From positions 1 to 64,000 of the forward strand of contig NZ_JAGGPX010000009.1 in the NCBI RefSeq assembly GCF_018613575.1: a stretch of 64,000 nucleotides of DNA, read 5' to 3'. The DNA is from Planococcus sp. ISL-110. Lineage in GTDB: Bacteria > Bacillota > Bacilli > Bacillales_A > Planococcaceae. A program made the position numbers and the translations under genes. The notes beneath the pieces were generated by a model. That model saw nothing but the letters and a program-made list of their open reading frames with translations. It did no database searches and was not told the DNA's origin. Below are positions 8,632 to 15,875 of the stretch, one piece after another; the stretch's first letter is position 1, and each line of letters opens with the position of its first letter.

Positions 8632-9519
8632 ATGTATAATATTAAGGCAGCTGCCAAAGTCTTAGATATGCCGAAAGTGACCATCCGTTCCTGGGAAACG
8701 CGTTACAATGCAATCACCCCTGCCCGAACAGAATCTGGACACCGCTTGTATTCGGATCAAAATCTGGAAGATTTAAAATGGCTAAAAATACAAGTGCAGG
8801 ATAACGGTATGAAAATCAGTGAGGCCGTAAAAAAACTGCATGCTTCACGCAAGCAGTTCTTTGCTCCAACTAAAGAAAATCCTCCAAAAGAAGCAATGGA
8901 ATACAATGAGCAAATAAATCAACTTTTTCAGGCTGCGGCCGAGATGGATACCGAGCGCTTCAACTATTTGTTGGATCTGCATTTTTCTTTATTCCATCAC
9001 CAGACAGTCTTTTTTCATATTGTCGCGCCGCTAATGGTGCGTATCGGAGAAGCTTGGGAAGACGGCATCATCAGTGTTGCCCATGAACACATGATCACCC
9101 ATATTGTCCAACAACGCTTTAATCAGTTTTTCCGCATTTTTCCGGTTTCCCCAAAGCTGCCGAAGGTCATGGCGCTGAGCCCAAGTGGTGAGCAGCATCA
9201 GCTGGGCTTGCTGCTGTTCACTTTATTCATGCGGGAGAATGGTTTTTCCGTGGTTTATATCGGACCGGATACACCACTCGACGGCTTGGAGGAAATGGTC
9301 ACTAAACAAAATTTTAAATTGATGTGCATGTCCATCGCTTCGCGCAAAATGCTGCCGATAGCCAATCAGTATATTGACGCTTTATCCAAGGCCAATCCGG
9401 AAATGCATTTCATCCTCGGAGGCCAGGGTGTCGATTGTGAACGAGCCGAAGGCAACCGCTGGTATTTGGGCAACGATGTGAAGATGTGGCAGCAATGGCT
9501 GGATGAACAGAACTTTTAA
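8632..9519 (+). CDS. CarH/LitR-type MerR regulator with B12-binding photoreceptor domain
   Basis: A 295-aa protein. Residues 1-70 form a MerR winged HTH (YNIKAAAKVLDMPKVTIRSWE). Residues 90-170 form a four-helix cap with the photoreceptor signature W-x9-EH (W142, E152, H153). Residues 178-295 form a Rossmann-like cobalamin domain with E187-x-H189-x-x-G192, where H189 would be the lower axial ligand. Both signatures are those known for CarH, which binds DNA as an adenosylcobalamin-loaded tetramer in the dark and lets go when light breaks the Co-C bond. It has its own promoter overlapped by a palindrome, which suggests autorepression. No carotenoid gene lies in the window, so its targets are elsewhere. 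Light sensing is inferred from motifs. Confidence 0.88.
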   Translation: MYNIKAAAKVLDMPKVTIRSWETRYNAITPARTESGHRLYSDQNLEDLKWLKIQVQDNGMKISEAVKKLHASRKQFFAPTKENPPKEAMEYNEQINQLFQAAAEMDTERFNYLLDLHFSLFHHQTVFFHIVAPLMVRIGEAWEDGIISVAHEHMITHIVQQRFNQFFRIFPVSPKLPKVMALSPSGEQHQLGLLLFTLFMRENGFSVVYIGPDTPLDGLEEMVTKQNFKLMCMSIASRKMLPIANQYIDALSKANPEMHFILGGQGVDCERAEGNRWYLGNDVKMWQQWLDEQNF

Positions 9520-9527
9520 CGGTATAC

Positions 9528-9563
9528 AAAAACTCCCTCAATCTTAGATTGAGGGAGTTTTTG
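9528..9563. terminator. Terminator of the CarH-like gene (bidirectional)
   Basis: AAAAACTCCCTCAATC/GATTGAGGGAGTTTTT perfect hairpin between convergent genes. Confidence 0.9.
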
Positions 9564-9581
9564 TATCGTTTTATTATAGTC

Positions 9582-9767
9582 TTATTCCCAATCAAGCTCC
9601 TGATAATCTTTTTGATAAGGTCCGTTGTCTGTTACTTCCGAATGATAGAGTGCTTTTAAGGCAAAGCCTTTTTCAAGTTCCATTTCTTTAATCAACACTT
9701 TATACCGTTTTTTCAATTCCGGATGATCGCTGACCAGCTGCTCCATTTTGGATTTTGTGTATTTCAT
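9582..9767 (-). CDS. Small hypothetical protein, 61 aa
   Basis: A 61-residue, highly charged, mostly helical protein (lysine- and glutamate-rich, with DHPELKKRYKVLIKEMELEKG in its first half) and an acidic C-terminus ending in LDWE. The ATG follows AAAGGAG at about 9-nt spacing, which supports translation. I do not recognise the family. It is convergent with the CarH-like gene and shares its bidirectional terminator. Confidence 0.65.
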   Translation of the reverse strand: MKYTKSKMEQLVSDHPELKKRYKVLIKEMELEKGFALKALYHSEVTDNGPYQKDYQELDWE

Positions 9768-9816
9768 CTTTATCCGCTCCTTTTGGATCTTCTTCTCTCA
9801 TTGTACACTGCTATAG

Positions 9817-9848
9817 AAAAAAACGCACTTGCCTTGGCAAGCGCGTCA
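9817..9848 (-). terminator. Terminator, minus strand
   Basis: On the minus strand ACGCGCTTGCC/GGCAAGTGCGT followed by TTTTTTTCT, between the purine permease and the 61-aa gene. Confidence 0.8.
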
Positions 9849-9854
9849 CTGTTT

Positions 9855-9976
9855 ATCCCGCTTTAACGGTCAGTAAGACTCCCACTGCTGCAAGCGGGAG
9901 CACTGACCGTAAAAGTCCGATTGGATCAACTAACAACCAGTGGGGGATGAAAAATCCCCACTGATTGAAGTTTCTC
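9855..9976 (+). repeat. Structured ~125-bp repeat element, copy 1 (candidate ncRNA)
   Basis: ACGGTCAGT (9866-9874) pairs with ACTGACCGT (9902-9910) and encloses an inner CTCCC/GGGAG hairpin. After the linker CCGATTGGATCAACTAACA comes a CAGTGGGG/CCCCACTG hairpin with a T-rich tail. A second copy at 14071-14199 keeps the linker while both hairpins change by compensating substitutions. Confidence 0.75.
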
Positions 9977-9986
9977 TTTATTGGCT

Positions 9987-11285
9987 TCAGCCTAAATAAT
10001 GAAAAACGAAATTCGCCAGGAATAAACCGGCAATTACATACAGGGCCGGTGAAACTTCACGCCATCTGCCGGTTGCGATTTTCAGAACCGGATACAAAAT
10101 GAATCCGATGGCGATACCGTCCGCAATGCTGTACGTGAATGGTATCAGTGCCACAATCATCAGCGCTGGAAAGCTTTCAGTCATATCCTTCATATCAAGG
10201 TTCTTGATGTTCTGCAGCATCAAGCCACCGATGATGATCAGGATCGGCGCAATGGCACTGTCCGGAATCAGTTTGATGACCGGAATAAAGAACGAAGCAA
10301 CCAGAAACAACAATCCTGCCGTAATGGTCGTCAAGCCTGTCCGGCCTCCAGCTGTCATGCCGGCTGCACTTTCGACCGTAGCTACTGTTGGGCTGGTTCC
10401 AAAAACGCCGGATGTCATGGCTGACACGGAAGTTGCCTGAAAAGCACGGCCGAATTTCTCCGGATGCTCGATGAATGCCACTTGTCCGTGGACAAGCCCG
10501 ATGTTTTCAAATACCAGTACCATCGTCAGCGAGAATACCGCAACCCAAAACGTCATGGACAGGATGTTGCCAAAGGACAGCGCTCCGAATACCGCAAATG
10601 CTTCTGTCGCATTGATTGACGACTCGCTCATACTGCCGAAATCAATCAACCCGAAAAACGAAGCGATGACCGTTCCCACCACAATCGTGATGAGGAAATT
10701 CCCTGGCACGTTGCGGATGAACAGCACAATTGCAACAAGGAAGGTCAGCACTGTCGCCAGCACCTGCGCTTCTGCAAGCGAGCCGAGTGCCAGGATCGAA
10801 CTCGTCCCACGCTCAACGATGCCGCCTTTTTCAAGCCCGATCAGCATAAGGAATAAACCCAGTCCGACCGTAATCGCTTCCTTCAATGAATGCGGCACTG
10901 CCGCGCTAAGCATTTTCGCGAAACGCGTGAATGCCACCGCCACAAAGATCACACCGGAAACAAAAACGACCGCCAGCGCTTCCTGCCACGACAAGCCCAT
11001 CGATTGGACCATCGTGTAGGAAAACAAAGCGTTGATTCCCATACCGGGCACCAGCAAGATCGGGGCATTGCCCCAAAACCCCATGATCAAACAGCCGAAG
11101 ACCGACGCCGCAATTGTCGCGACAATCGCCGCTTCAAGCGGCATGCCTGCTTCCGACAGGATCAGCGAATTGACGGCGATAATGTACACCACCGTAAAAA
11201 AGCCAACCAAGCCCGCTGTCATTTCTCGTTTGACCGTTGTGCCGTTTTCCTGAAGACCAAAAAATCGATCCATCCAATTAAACAT
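9987..11285 (-). CDS. NCS2/AzgA-like purine permease (PbuG/PbuO type)
   Basis: A 432-aa polytopic membrane protein, the usual length for the AzgA-type branch of nucleobase:cation symporters, which take up adenine, guanine or hypoxanthine. Recognisable segments are MNWMDRFFG-like N-terminus, LVPGMGINALFSY (substrate-site region of TM3), GTSPTVATVESAAGMTAGGRTGL (TM8-9 region) and EDM-like ESFPALMIVALIPF. The start follows AGAAGG. A TTGACA/TACACT promoter lies 70 nt upstream; the leader has a CCTAT-TTCG-ATAGG hairpin but does not match the purine riboswitch core. Choice between guanine/hypoxanthine (PbuG) and other purines (PbuO) is not possible from sequence alone. Confidence 0.88.
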   Translation of the reverse strand: MFNWMDRFFGLQENGTTVKREMTAGLVGFFTVVYIIAVNSLILSEAGMPLEAAIVATIAASVFGCLIMGFWGNAPILLVPGMGINALFSYTMVQSMGLSWQEALAVVFVSGVIFVAVAFTRFAKMLSAAVPHSLKEAITVGLGLFLMLIGLEKGGIVERGTSSILALGSLAEAQVLATVLTFLVAIVLFIRNVPGNFLITIVVGTVIASFFGLIDFGSMSESSINATEAFAVFGALSFGNILSMTFWVAVFSLTMVLVFENIGLVHGQVAFIEHPEKFGRAFQATSVSAMTSGVFGTSPTVATVESAAGMTAGGRTGLTTITAGLLFLVASFFIPVIKLIPDSAIAPILIIIGGLMLQNIKNLDMKDMTESFPALMIVALIPFTYSIADGIAIGFILYPVLKIATGRWREVSPALYVIAGLFLANFVFHYLG

Positions 11286-11357
11286 AGTCAGTACCTTCTA
11301 TTAAATTAGCCCTCTCCCTACCCGCTCTGCCTATCGAAATAGGTAAGCCAAGATAGG

Positions 11358-11386
11358 AGTGTAATTCAAAAAGAGGGCGCTGTCAA
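11358..11386 (-). promoter_or_regulatory. Sigma-A promoter of the purine permease
   Basis: Minus strand TTGACA (11386-11381), 17-bp spacer, TACACT (11363-11358). Confidence 0.7.
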
Positions 11387-11420
11387 GAGGATTTGCTTGA
11401 TAAGAAAGCAAGTTTTCCAC

Positions 11421-11500
11421 GAGCGACTGTAAATTTTTTTGAGCGACTGCAAATCCGACTGAGCGACCGGAAAATCGTTTGAACGGCCGGTAATCAGGTT
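11421..11500 (+). repeat. Four 20-bp tandem repeats upstream of the NERD gene
   Basis: Units begin exactly at 11421, 11441, 11461 and 11481 (for example GAGCGACTGCAAATCCGACT). The consensus is GARCGACTGCAAATYNNNYT, with the later units more degenerate. The same unit occurs six times at 12581-12700, in the same orientation on the other side of the gene. The rest of 11286-11584 holds the permease promoter and no further gene. Confidence 0.9.
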
Positions 11501-11605
11501 TTTTTAACCATGTATGAAAATAGGATAGTTCTAGAGAGCAATGTAATGCTATAATTCAGTTAATTTATAGAAGGAGGGATTCATATAGGAAGAAAATTAG
11601 ATCCA

Positions 11606-12538
11606 TTGCCTCGAACGGAAGCATTGGAACTGTTGCTGGTGCGACTCAGCGAACAGCATCCGCAACGATCGTTTCTTGAGCGGGAGCTTCACTGGACAAC
11701 TGCCGGAAAGAGAGGCGAGAGCCGCCTGCAGAAAAAGTTCAATGAATTCTATCTGGACGAAGAATTCCAGATACTATGGGACGTCAGCCTGAAAATCGCC
11801 AACTGGCCGGTTCAGATAGATGGCCTTCTGCTGACCGAGCGCTGCGCTATCATCATCGAGTCTAAAAACATCAATGGCCAGCTCCATTTCGATGAAAAGA
11901 CGGGCGAATTTTTCCGCATTAATCCTGTGGGGGAAAAAACCGTCATGGAAGACCCCAGAGTCCAGCTGAATAAAAATATCCGCTTTTTGACACAGTTCTT
12001 CAAGATGAAAAAAATCAATCTTCCGGTAACCGGACTAATCGTCTTTACTGCCAAAGATTGCGAATTCGCATCCAAACCGCATGGCGCTTCTATCTGTAAA
12101 ACTTATCAAATGATTGAGTTCCTCTTAAAGATTCTGCAGGCTTTCCCCCATGAAGCCGAACAGATTAAACTGTCTAAAATCAAAAAAATGATTTTGACAA
12201 ATCAAACCCCTTATAAACAGTCTCCATTATGCACCTACTATTTCATTGACCCAAACGATTTGCGGCCTGGCATTTTTTGCCGTCAATGCAAGTCCCTATC
12301 GATGCAGCGGGACAAGCGCAGCTGGATCTGCAGCAGATGCGGCACGCGCGATTCCTCCGCTCATCTTTTGGCGATCCAGGAATATTTCACTTTTGTGGAA
12401 CCGGAGATTACAAATCAAAAGTTCCGTGAGTTTTGCGGATTGGCATCTCCAGCCGTCGCTTCTCGCATACTTGCCAAGTTGGATTTGGAAAGCTCTGGCG
12501 CTGCGAAAAACCGAACTTATCATTATCGAAAAGAATGA
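11606..12538 (+). CDS. NERD-domain (nuclease-related) protein with zinc ribbon
   Basis: At least 310 aa. The N-terminal ~120 residues are a NERD domain: GKRGESRLQKKFNEFY, then QIDGLLLTERCAIIIESKNI, which resembles the D...ExK core of restriction-like nucleases. Residues ~210-245 contain two CxxC pairs (CRQCKSL and CSRCGTR), a zinc ribbon, followed by a short helical DNA-binding-like tail. Start choice is unusual. TTG at 11606 has only a weak GGAAG 12 nt before it, while a strong AAGGAGGG ends 7 nt before an in-frame ATA at 11585, whose longer N-terminus better fits family members known to me. The function of NERD proteins is not established. Tandem 20-bp repeats flank the gene. Confidence 0.82.
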   Translation: MPRTEALELLLVRLSEQHPQRSFLERELHWTTAGKRGESRLQKKFNEFYLDEEFQILWDVSLKIANWPVQIDGLLLTERCAIIIESKNINGQLHFDEKTGEFFRINPVGEKTVMEDPRVQLNKNIRFLTQFFKMKKINLPVTGLIVFTAKDCEFASKPHGASICKTYQMIEFLLKILQAFPHEAEQIKLSKIKKMILTNQTPYKQSPLCTYYFIDPNDLRPGIFCRQCKSLSMQRDKRSWICSRCGTRDSSAHLLAIQEYFTFVEPEITNQKFREFCGLASPAVASRILAKLDLESSGAAKNRTYHYRKE

Positions 12539-12542
12539 GAAT

Positions 12543-12570
12543 TGCCCCGCAAATTGCGGGGTTTTTTTTG
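12543..12570 (+). terminator. Terminator of the NERD gene
   Basis: CCCCGCAA/TTGCGGGG hairpin followed by eight Ts. Confidence 0.9.
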
Positions 12571-12580
12571 GAAAATAGCT

Positions 12581-12700
12581 GAACGATTGCAAATCGATTT
12601 AAACGATTGCAAATTTTTTTGAACGACTGCAAATCCGCCTGAACGACTGCAAATCTTCTTGAACGTTTGCAAATCCGCCTGAACGCTCACAAAACCAAAA
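12581..12700 (+). repeat. Six 20-bp tandem repeats downstream of the NERD gene
   Basis: Units start at 12581, 12601, 12621, 12641, 12661 and 12681, for example GAACGACTGCAAATCCGCCT. The spacing is exactly 20 bp throughout and the unit matches the array at 11421-11500. Twenty is not a multiple of three, so this is not a coding repeat. Confidence 0.92.
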
Positions 12701-12788
12701 ACGCAGCAAAAAAACCGCCTGAACCCTCTAAATACAAACCCTAAAAACCCACAATGCCCGCTTTCCGCAAGCGAAAAGCACTAAAACC

Positions 12789-12820
12789 AAAAAAGGGACC
12801 TGCAGCAGCTGCAGGTCCCT
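12789..12820 (-). terminator. Terminator of the nucleoside transporter
   Basis: GGGACCTGCAG/CTGCAGGTCCC perfect stem followed on the minus strand by a T-run. Confidence 0.9.
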
Positions 12821-12834
12821 CTCCAATATAATGT

Positions 12835-14046
12835 TTAGACGAACATGCCGGCAATGGCTGCGCTCAATAATGACGCGAGCATACCTGCCGCAACGGCACG
12901 AATGCCGAGGCGGGCAATATCCGGACGGCGGCTTGGCGCCATTGAACCAAGTCCACCAAGCAAAATTGCGAGTGAGCTCAAGTTGGCGAACCCACAAAGG
13001 GCAAAACTGATAACCATTACTGTTTTTGGTGACAAGTTTTCGATTTCAGGAGCAAAAGCTGTGTACGCAACAAATTCGTTGAGCACCAATTTTTGTCCGA
13101 TGAAACTGCCGGCCTGGACAGCTTCTGCCCAAGGCACACCGATCGCCCAGGCAAGCGGTGCGAAGATGACACCCAAAATACTTTGGATTGTCAGTCCTTC
13201 AAAACCGAACCAGCCGCTGATGCCGCCGAGCATGCCGTTCAATAAGGCGATTAACGCGATGAACGCAAGCAACATCGCACCAACATTTAACGCCAATTGA
13301 AGACCGTCAGATGCACCTCGCGCCGCTGCATCCACCACGTTGACCGAAGTTTGGTCTTTTTCCATTACAAATTCTTTTTCTTCGACTTCCTCTGTTTCTG
13401 GAATCATTATTTTAGCCATGATCAAACCGGCTGGTGCAGCCATGAAGCTTGCAGCAAGCAAGTATTCAAGCGGTACGCCGAGAAGCGCGTAACCCGCCAA
13501 GGTTGAACCGGCAACAGAGGCCAGTCCCCCGGTCATCACTGCGAACAACTCTGATTTGGTCATGCCTGCGATAAACGGACGGATGACAAGTGGCGCTTCC
13601 GTCTGTCCGACGAAAATATTCGCTGCAGCAGAAATCGATTCTGCTTTGCTTGTTCCAAGAAGCTTCGATAATGCGCCTCCCAGAAGTTTGATGATGATCT
13701 GCATGATGCCAAGGTAATAAAGAACTGAAATCAAAGAGGAGAAGAAAATAATGATCGTCAATACCTGGAAAGCGAAAACAAAACCAAATCCTTCTACATC
13801 AGCCGCTGGGCCGAATACAAAGGCGACCCCTTCACCAGCATAATCGATGACATTCTGGACTTTATTCGAAAGGCCCAACAGGAGTTTTCTCCCGAATTCC
13901 CATTCCAGCACCATAAATGCAAACGTCATTTGGATGGCTAGTCCACCGAGAATTGTCCGTGGCTTTATGGACTTCTTGCCGCTTGATAATAGGAAGGCGA
14001 TTCCGAGAACAACGAATACGCCAAAAATGCCCCACAATAAATTCAC
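12835..14046 (-). CDS. nupC: NupC-family concentrative nucleoside transporter
   Basis: A 403-aa cation-coupled nucleoside importer of the CNT family. Hallmarks are the N-terminal hydrophobic region, [15 protein letters not shown] (nucleoside/cation site), [52 protein letters not shown] and the C-terminal [21 protein letters not shown]. The start is GTG with GAGGTGAAG upstream. The bacterial length (about 400 aa) fits. The purine or pyrimidine preference is unknown. It is monocistronic, with a perfect terminator. A structured repeat lies just upstream of the start, at 14071-14199. Confidence 0.92.
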   Translation of the reverse strand: MNLLWGIFGVFVVLGIAFLLSSGKKSIKPRTILGGLAIQMTFAFMVLEWEFGRKLLLGLSNKVQNVIDYAGEGVAFVFGPAADVEGFGFVFAFQVLTIIIFFSSLISVLYYLGIMQIIIKLLGGALSKLLGTSKAESISAAANIFVGQTEAPLVIRPFIAGMTKSELFAVMTGGLASVAGSTLAGYALLGVPLEYLLAASFMAAPAGLIMAKIMIPETEEVEEKEFVMEKDQTSVNVVDAAARGASDGLQLALNVGAMLLAFIALIALLNGMLGGISGWFGFEGLTIQSILGVIFAPLAWAIGVPWAEAVQAGSFIGQKLVLNEFVAYTAFAPEIENLSPKTVMVISFALCGFANLSSLAILLGGLGSMAPSRRPDIARLGIRAVAAGMLASLLSAAIAGMFV

Positions 14047-14070
14047 AACTTCACCTCATAGATATTTTTT

Positions 14071-14199
14071 TATCCGGCTTTAACGGTCAGTAAGACTCCC
14101 ACTTTTGCAAGTGAGAGATCCACTGACCGTAAAAGCCCGATTGGATCAACTAACACTTAGTGAGGAAAAAGAAAATCCTCACTAAGTGAAGTTTTTTAT
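14071..14199 (+). repeat. Structured ~125-bp repeat element, copy 2 (candidate ncRNA)
   Basis: Same organisation as 9855-9976: ACGGTCAGT/ACTGACCGT around CTCCCACTT/AAGTGAGAG, the conserved linker CCGATTGGATCAACTAACA, then TTAGTGAGGA/TCCTCACTAA and a TTTTTT tail. Stem sequences differ from copy 1 but the pairing is maintained. Bases 14200-14342 show nothing further. Confidence 0.75.
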
Positions 14200-14342
14200 C
14201 AGAAAATTAAGCAAATAATTTGTTTAACTCTACTGTCGTCAGACATCTTACCAAATCTATTGAAAGAAGTAAATGACTATTGTGTGACAAGAAGACAACG
14301 CATTCATAAGTCCTATTTCCCGTTATACCGGGCTTTATCGGC

Positions 14343-15767
14343 CTACTCTCCCCTCTCTTCTATTCCAGGATCGGCTTTCCTGAGGAAAAAAGCCAAAACC
14401 ACGCCAATAATACTCAAAACACCGACCACGAAAAACGAAATATTAACGCCGCGGATCAATCCCTGTACTCCATACTGTTCAGGATCGAGCGCAGTGCTGG
14501 TCATGATGGTCACCAAAAGCGCCGTCCCGATCGAGCCCGATACTTGCCGCATCGTATTGCTCATTGCCGTGCCATGCGGGATCAGCCGTTCCGGCAATTG
14601 ATTGAGCCCGGCCGTCGTCACCGGCATCATGACCAGAGCCACACCAAACATGCGGATGGCATGCATGATGGTCAAATAAAGGAATGAAGTGGTCGCCGTC
14701 AGCACCGTAAACTGGAAAGTCGAGACCGTTACAATCGATAAACCGGTAACAGCCAGCCACTTGCCGCCGACCTTGTCAAAAATCCTGCCGGCAATGGGAT
14801 TCATCAAACCCATAATGATCGCTCCCGGCAGCAGCATCAGACCCGATTCAAGCGCTGTAAAGCCATGCATATTCTGCATATAAATCGGCAGGATTGTTGC
14901 GCTGCCGATCATGGAAATAAAAACGATGACACTCAGCACCGTTGATAAGGTGAAAATGCTATAGGAAAAGACCCGGAATTCCAGAATCGGCTGGTCCAGA
15001 CGAAATTGCCGGCGTATGAAGAACAACAGCGAAACGATACCAACCAAAATAGAGGCGGATACAGCGGGACTGTCCCAACCCAGCGAACCGGCACTCGAGA
15101 AGCCGTAAAGAATGCCGCCGAAACCTAAAGTCGACAGCACAATCGATAAGATGTCCAAAACGGGAAAAGTTTGCTTCGTGACATTTTTCAGAAAAAAATA
15201 CGCCAGGATGAGATCCAGCAGCGCAATCGGAACGACGATATAAAACAGGGCACGCCAAGGGTATTGTCCGACGATCCAGCCTGACAGCGTCGGGCCGATT
15301 GCCGGGGCAAAGGAGATGACCAAACCGAATAAACCCATCGCCTGTCCGCGTTTTTCCACAGGAAAAATGATGAACAGCACCGTCTGGGTCAAGGGCATCA
15401 TGATGCCTGCACCGGCCGCCTGCACAATCCGCCCGACCATGAGAACGGAAAAACCGGGAGCCAATGCACAAATAACGGTACCGGCCGCAAATAAACCCAT
15501 CGCCACAAAAAACAAATTGCGCGTAGAAAATTTGCCGATCAGAAAAGCCGTAATCGGAATCATGACCCCGTTGACCAGCATAAAGACCGTAGTCAGCCAC
15601 TGTGCTGTGTTGGCAGTGATGCTCAGATCGTCCATGATATGGGGCAACGCTGTTGCCAGCAGGGTTTGGTTGAGGATTGCTATAAAGACACCGGCCATCA
15701 AAACTGACAGGAAAGGACCTTTCGCAATATTGGTATCTTCTATTTTCTTCTGTTCGATTCTCTCCAT
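14343..15767 (-). CDS. DHA2-family MFS drug transporter (EmrB/QacA type, 14 TM)
   Basis: A 474-aa exporter with the 14-TM layout of the EmrB/QacA group. The N-terminus has LNQTLLATALPHIMDDL (DHA2 motif in TM1), then GKFSTRNLFFVAMGLF (motif A-like loop), GRIVQAAGAGIMMPLTQTV (motif B), FGLVISFAPAIGPTLSGWIVG (motif C, antiporter) and PWRALFYI. It is close in type to Bacillus YhcA/LmrB-like proteins, which expel lincosamides or other hydrophobic drugs; the substrate is unknown here. The start follows GGGGGGACGGGAA. It lies directly downstream of the RND gene on the same strand but after a terminator, so it is likely transcribed separately. Confidence 0.87.
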   Translation of the reverse strand: MERIEQKKIEDTNIAKGPFLSVLMAGVFIAILNQTLLATALPHIMDDLSITANTAQWLTTVFMLVNGVMIPITAFLIGKFSTRNLFFVAMGLFAAGTVICALAPGFSVLMVGRIVQAAGAGIMMPLTQTVLFIIFPVEKRGQAMGLFGLVISFAPAIGPTLSGWIVGQYPWRALFYIVVPIALLDLILAYFFLKNVTKQTFPVLDILSIVLSTLGFGGILYGFSSAGSLGWDSPAVSASILVGIVSLLFFIRRQFRLDQPILEFRVFSYSIFTLSTVLSVIVFISMIGSATILPIYMQNMHGFTALESGLMLLPGAIIMGLMNPIAGRIFDKVGGKWLAVTGLSIVTVSTFQFTVLTATTSFLYLTIMHAIRMFGVALVMMPVTTAGLNQLPERLIPHGTAMSNTMRQVSGSIGTALLVTIMTSTALDPEQYGVQGLIRGVNISFFVVGVLSIIGVVLAFFLRKADPGIEERGE

Positions 15768-15837
15768 TTCCCGTCCCCCCTGTCACCTTTACTTTATTGC
15801 TTACCCGCTCGACTTTTCAAATATTCGCCTGTTCAAA

Positions 15838-15873
15838 CAAAAAACTGCGCAGCCCGAAGGCCACGCAGTTCCC
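15838..15873 (-). terminator. Terminator of the RND gene
   Basis: Minus-strand AACTGCGTGGCC-TTC-GGGCTGCGCAGTT followed by TTTTTG, directly after the stop codon. Confidence 0.8.
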
Positions 15874-15875
15874 AT

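Noticed and set aside
11286-11357. Purine riboswitch ahead of the purine permease
   Set aside because: The leader has a CCTAT-TTCG-ATAGG hairpin but lacks the conserved three-way junction sequence of the purine riboswitch.
11421-12700. CRISPR array
   Set aside because: The repeats are 20 bp with no intervening unique spacers, and there are no cas genes.
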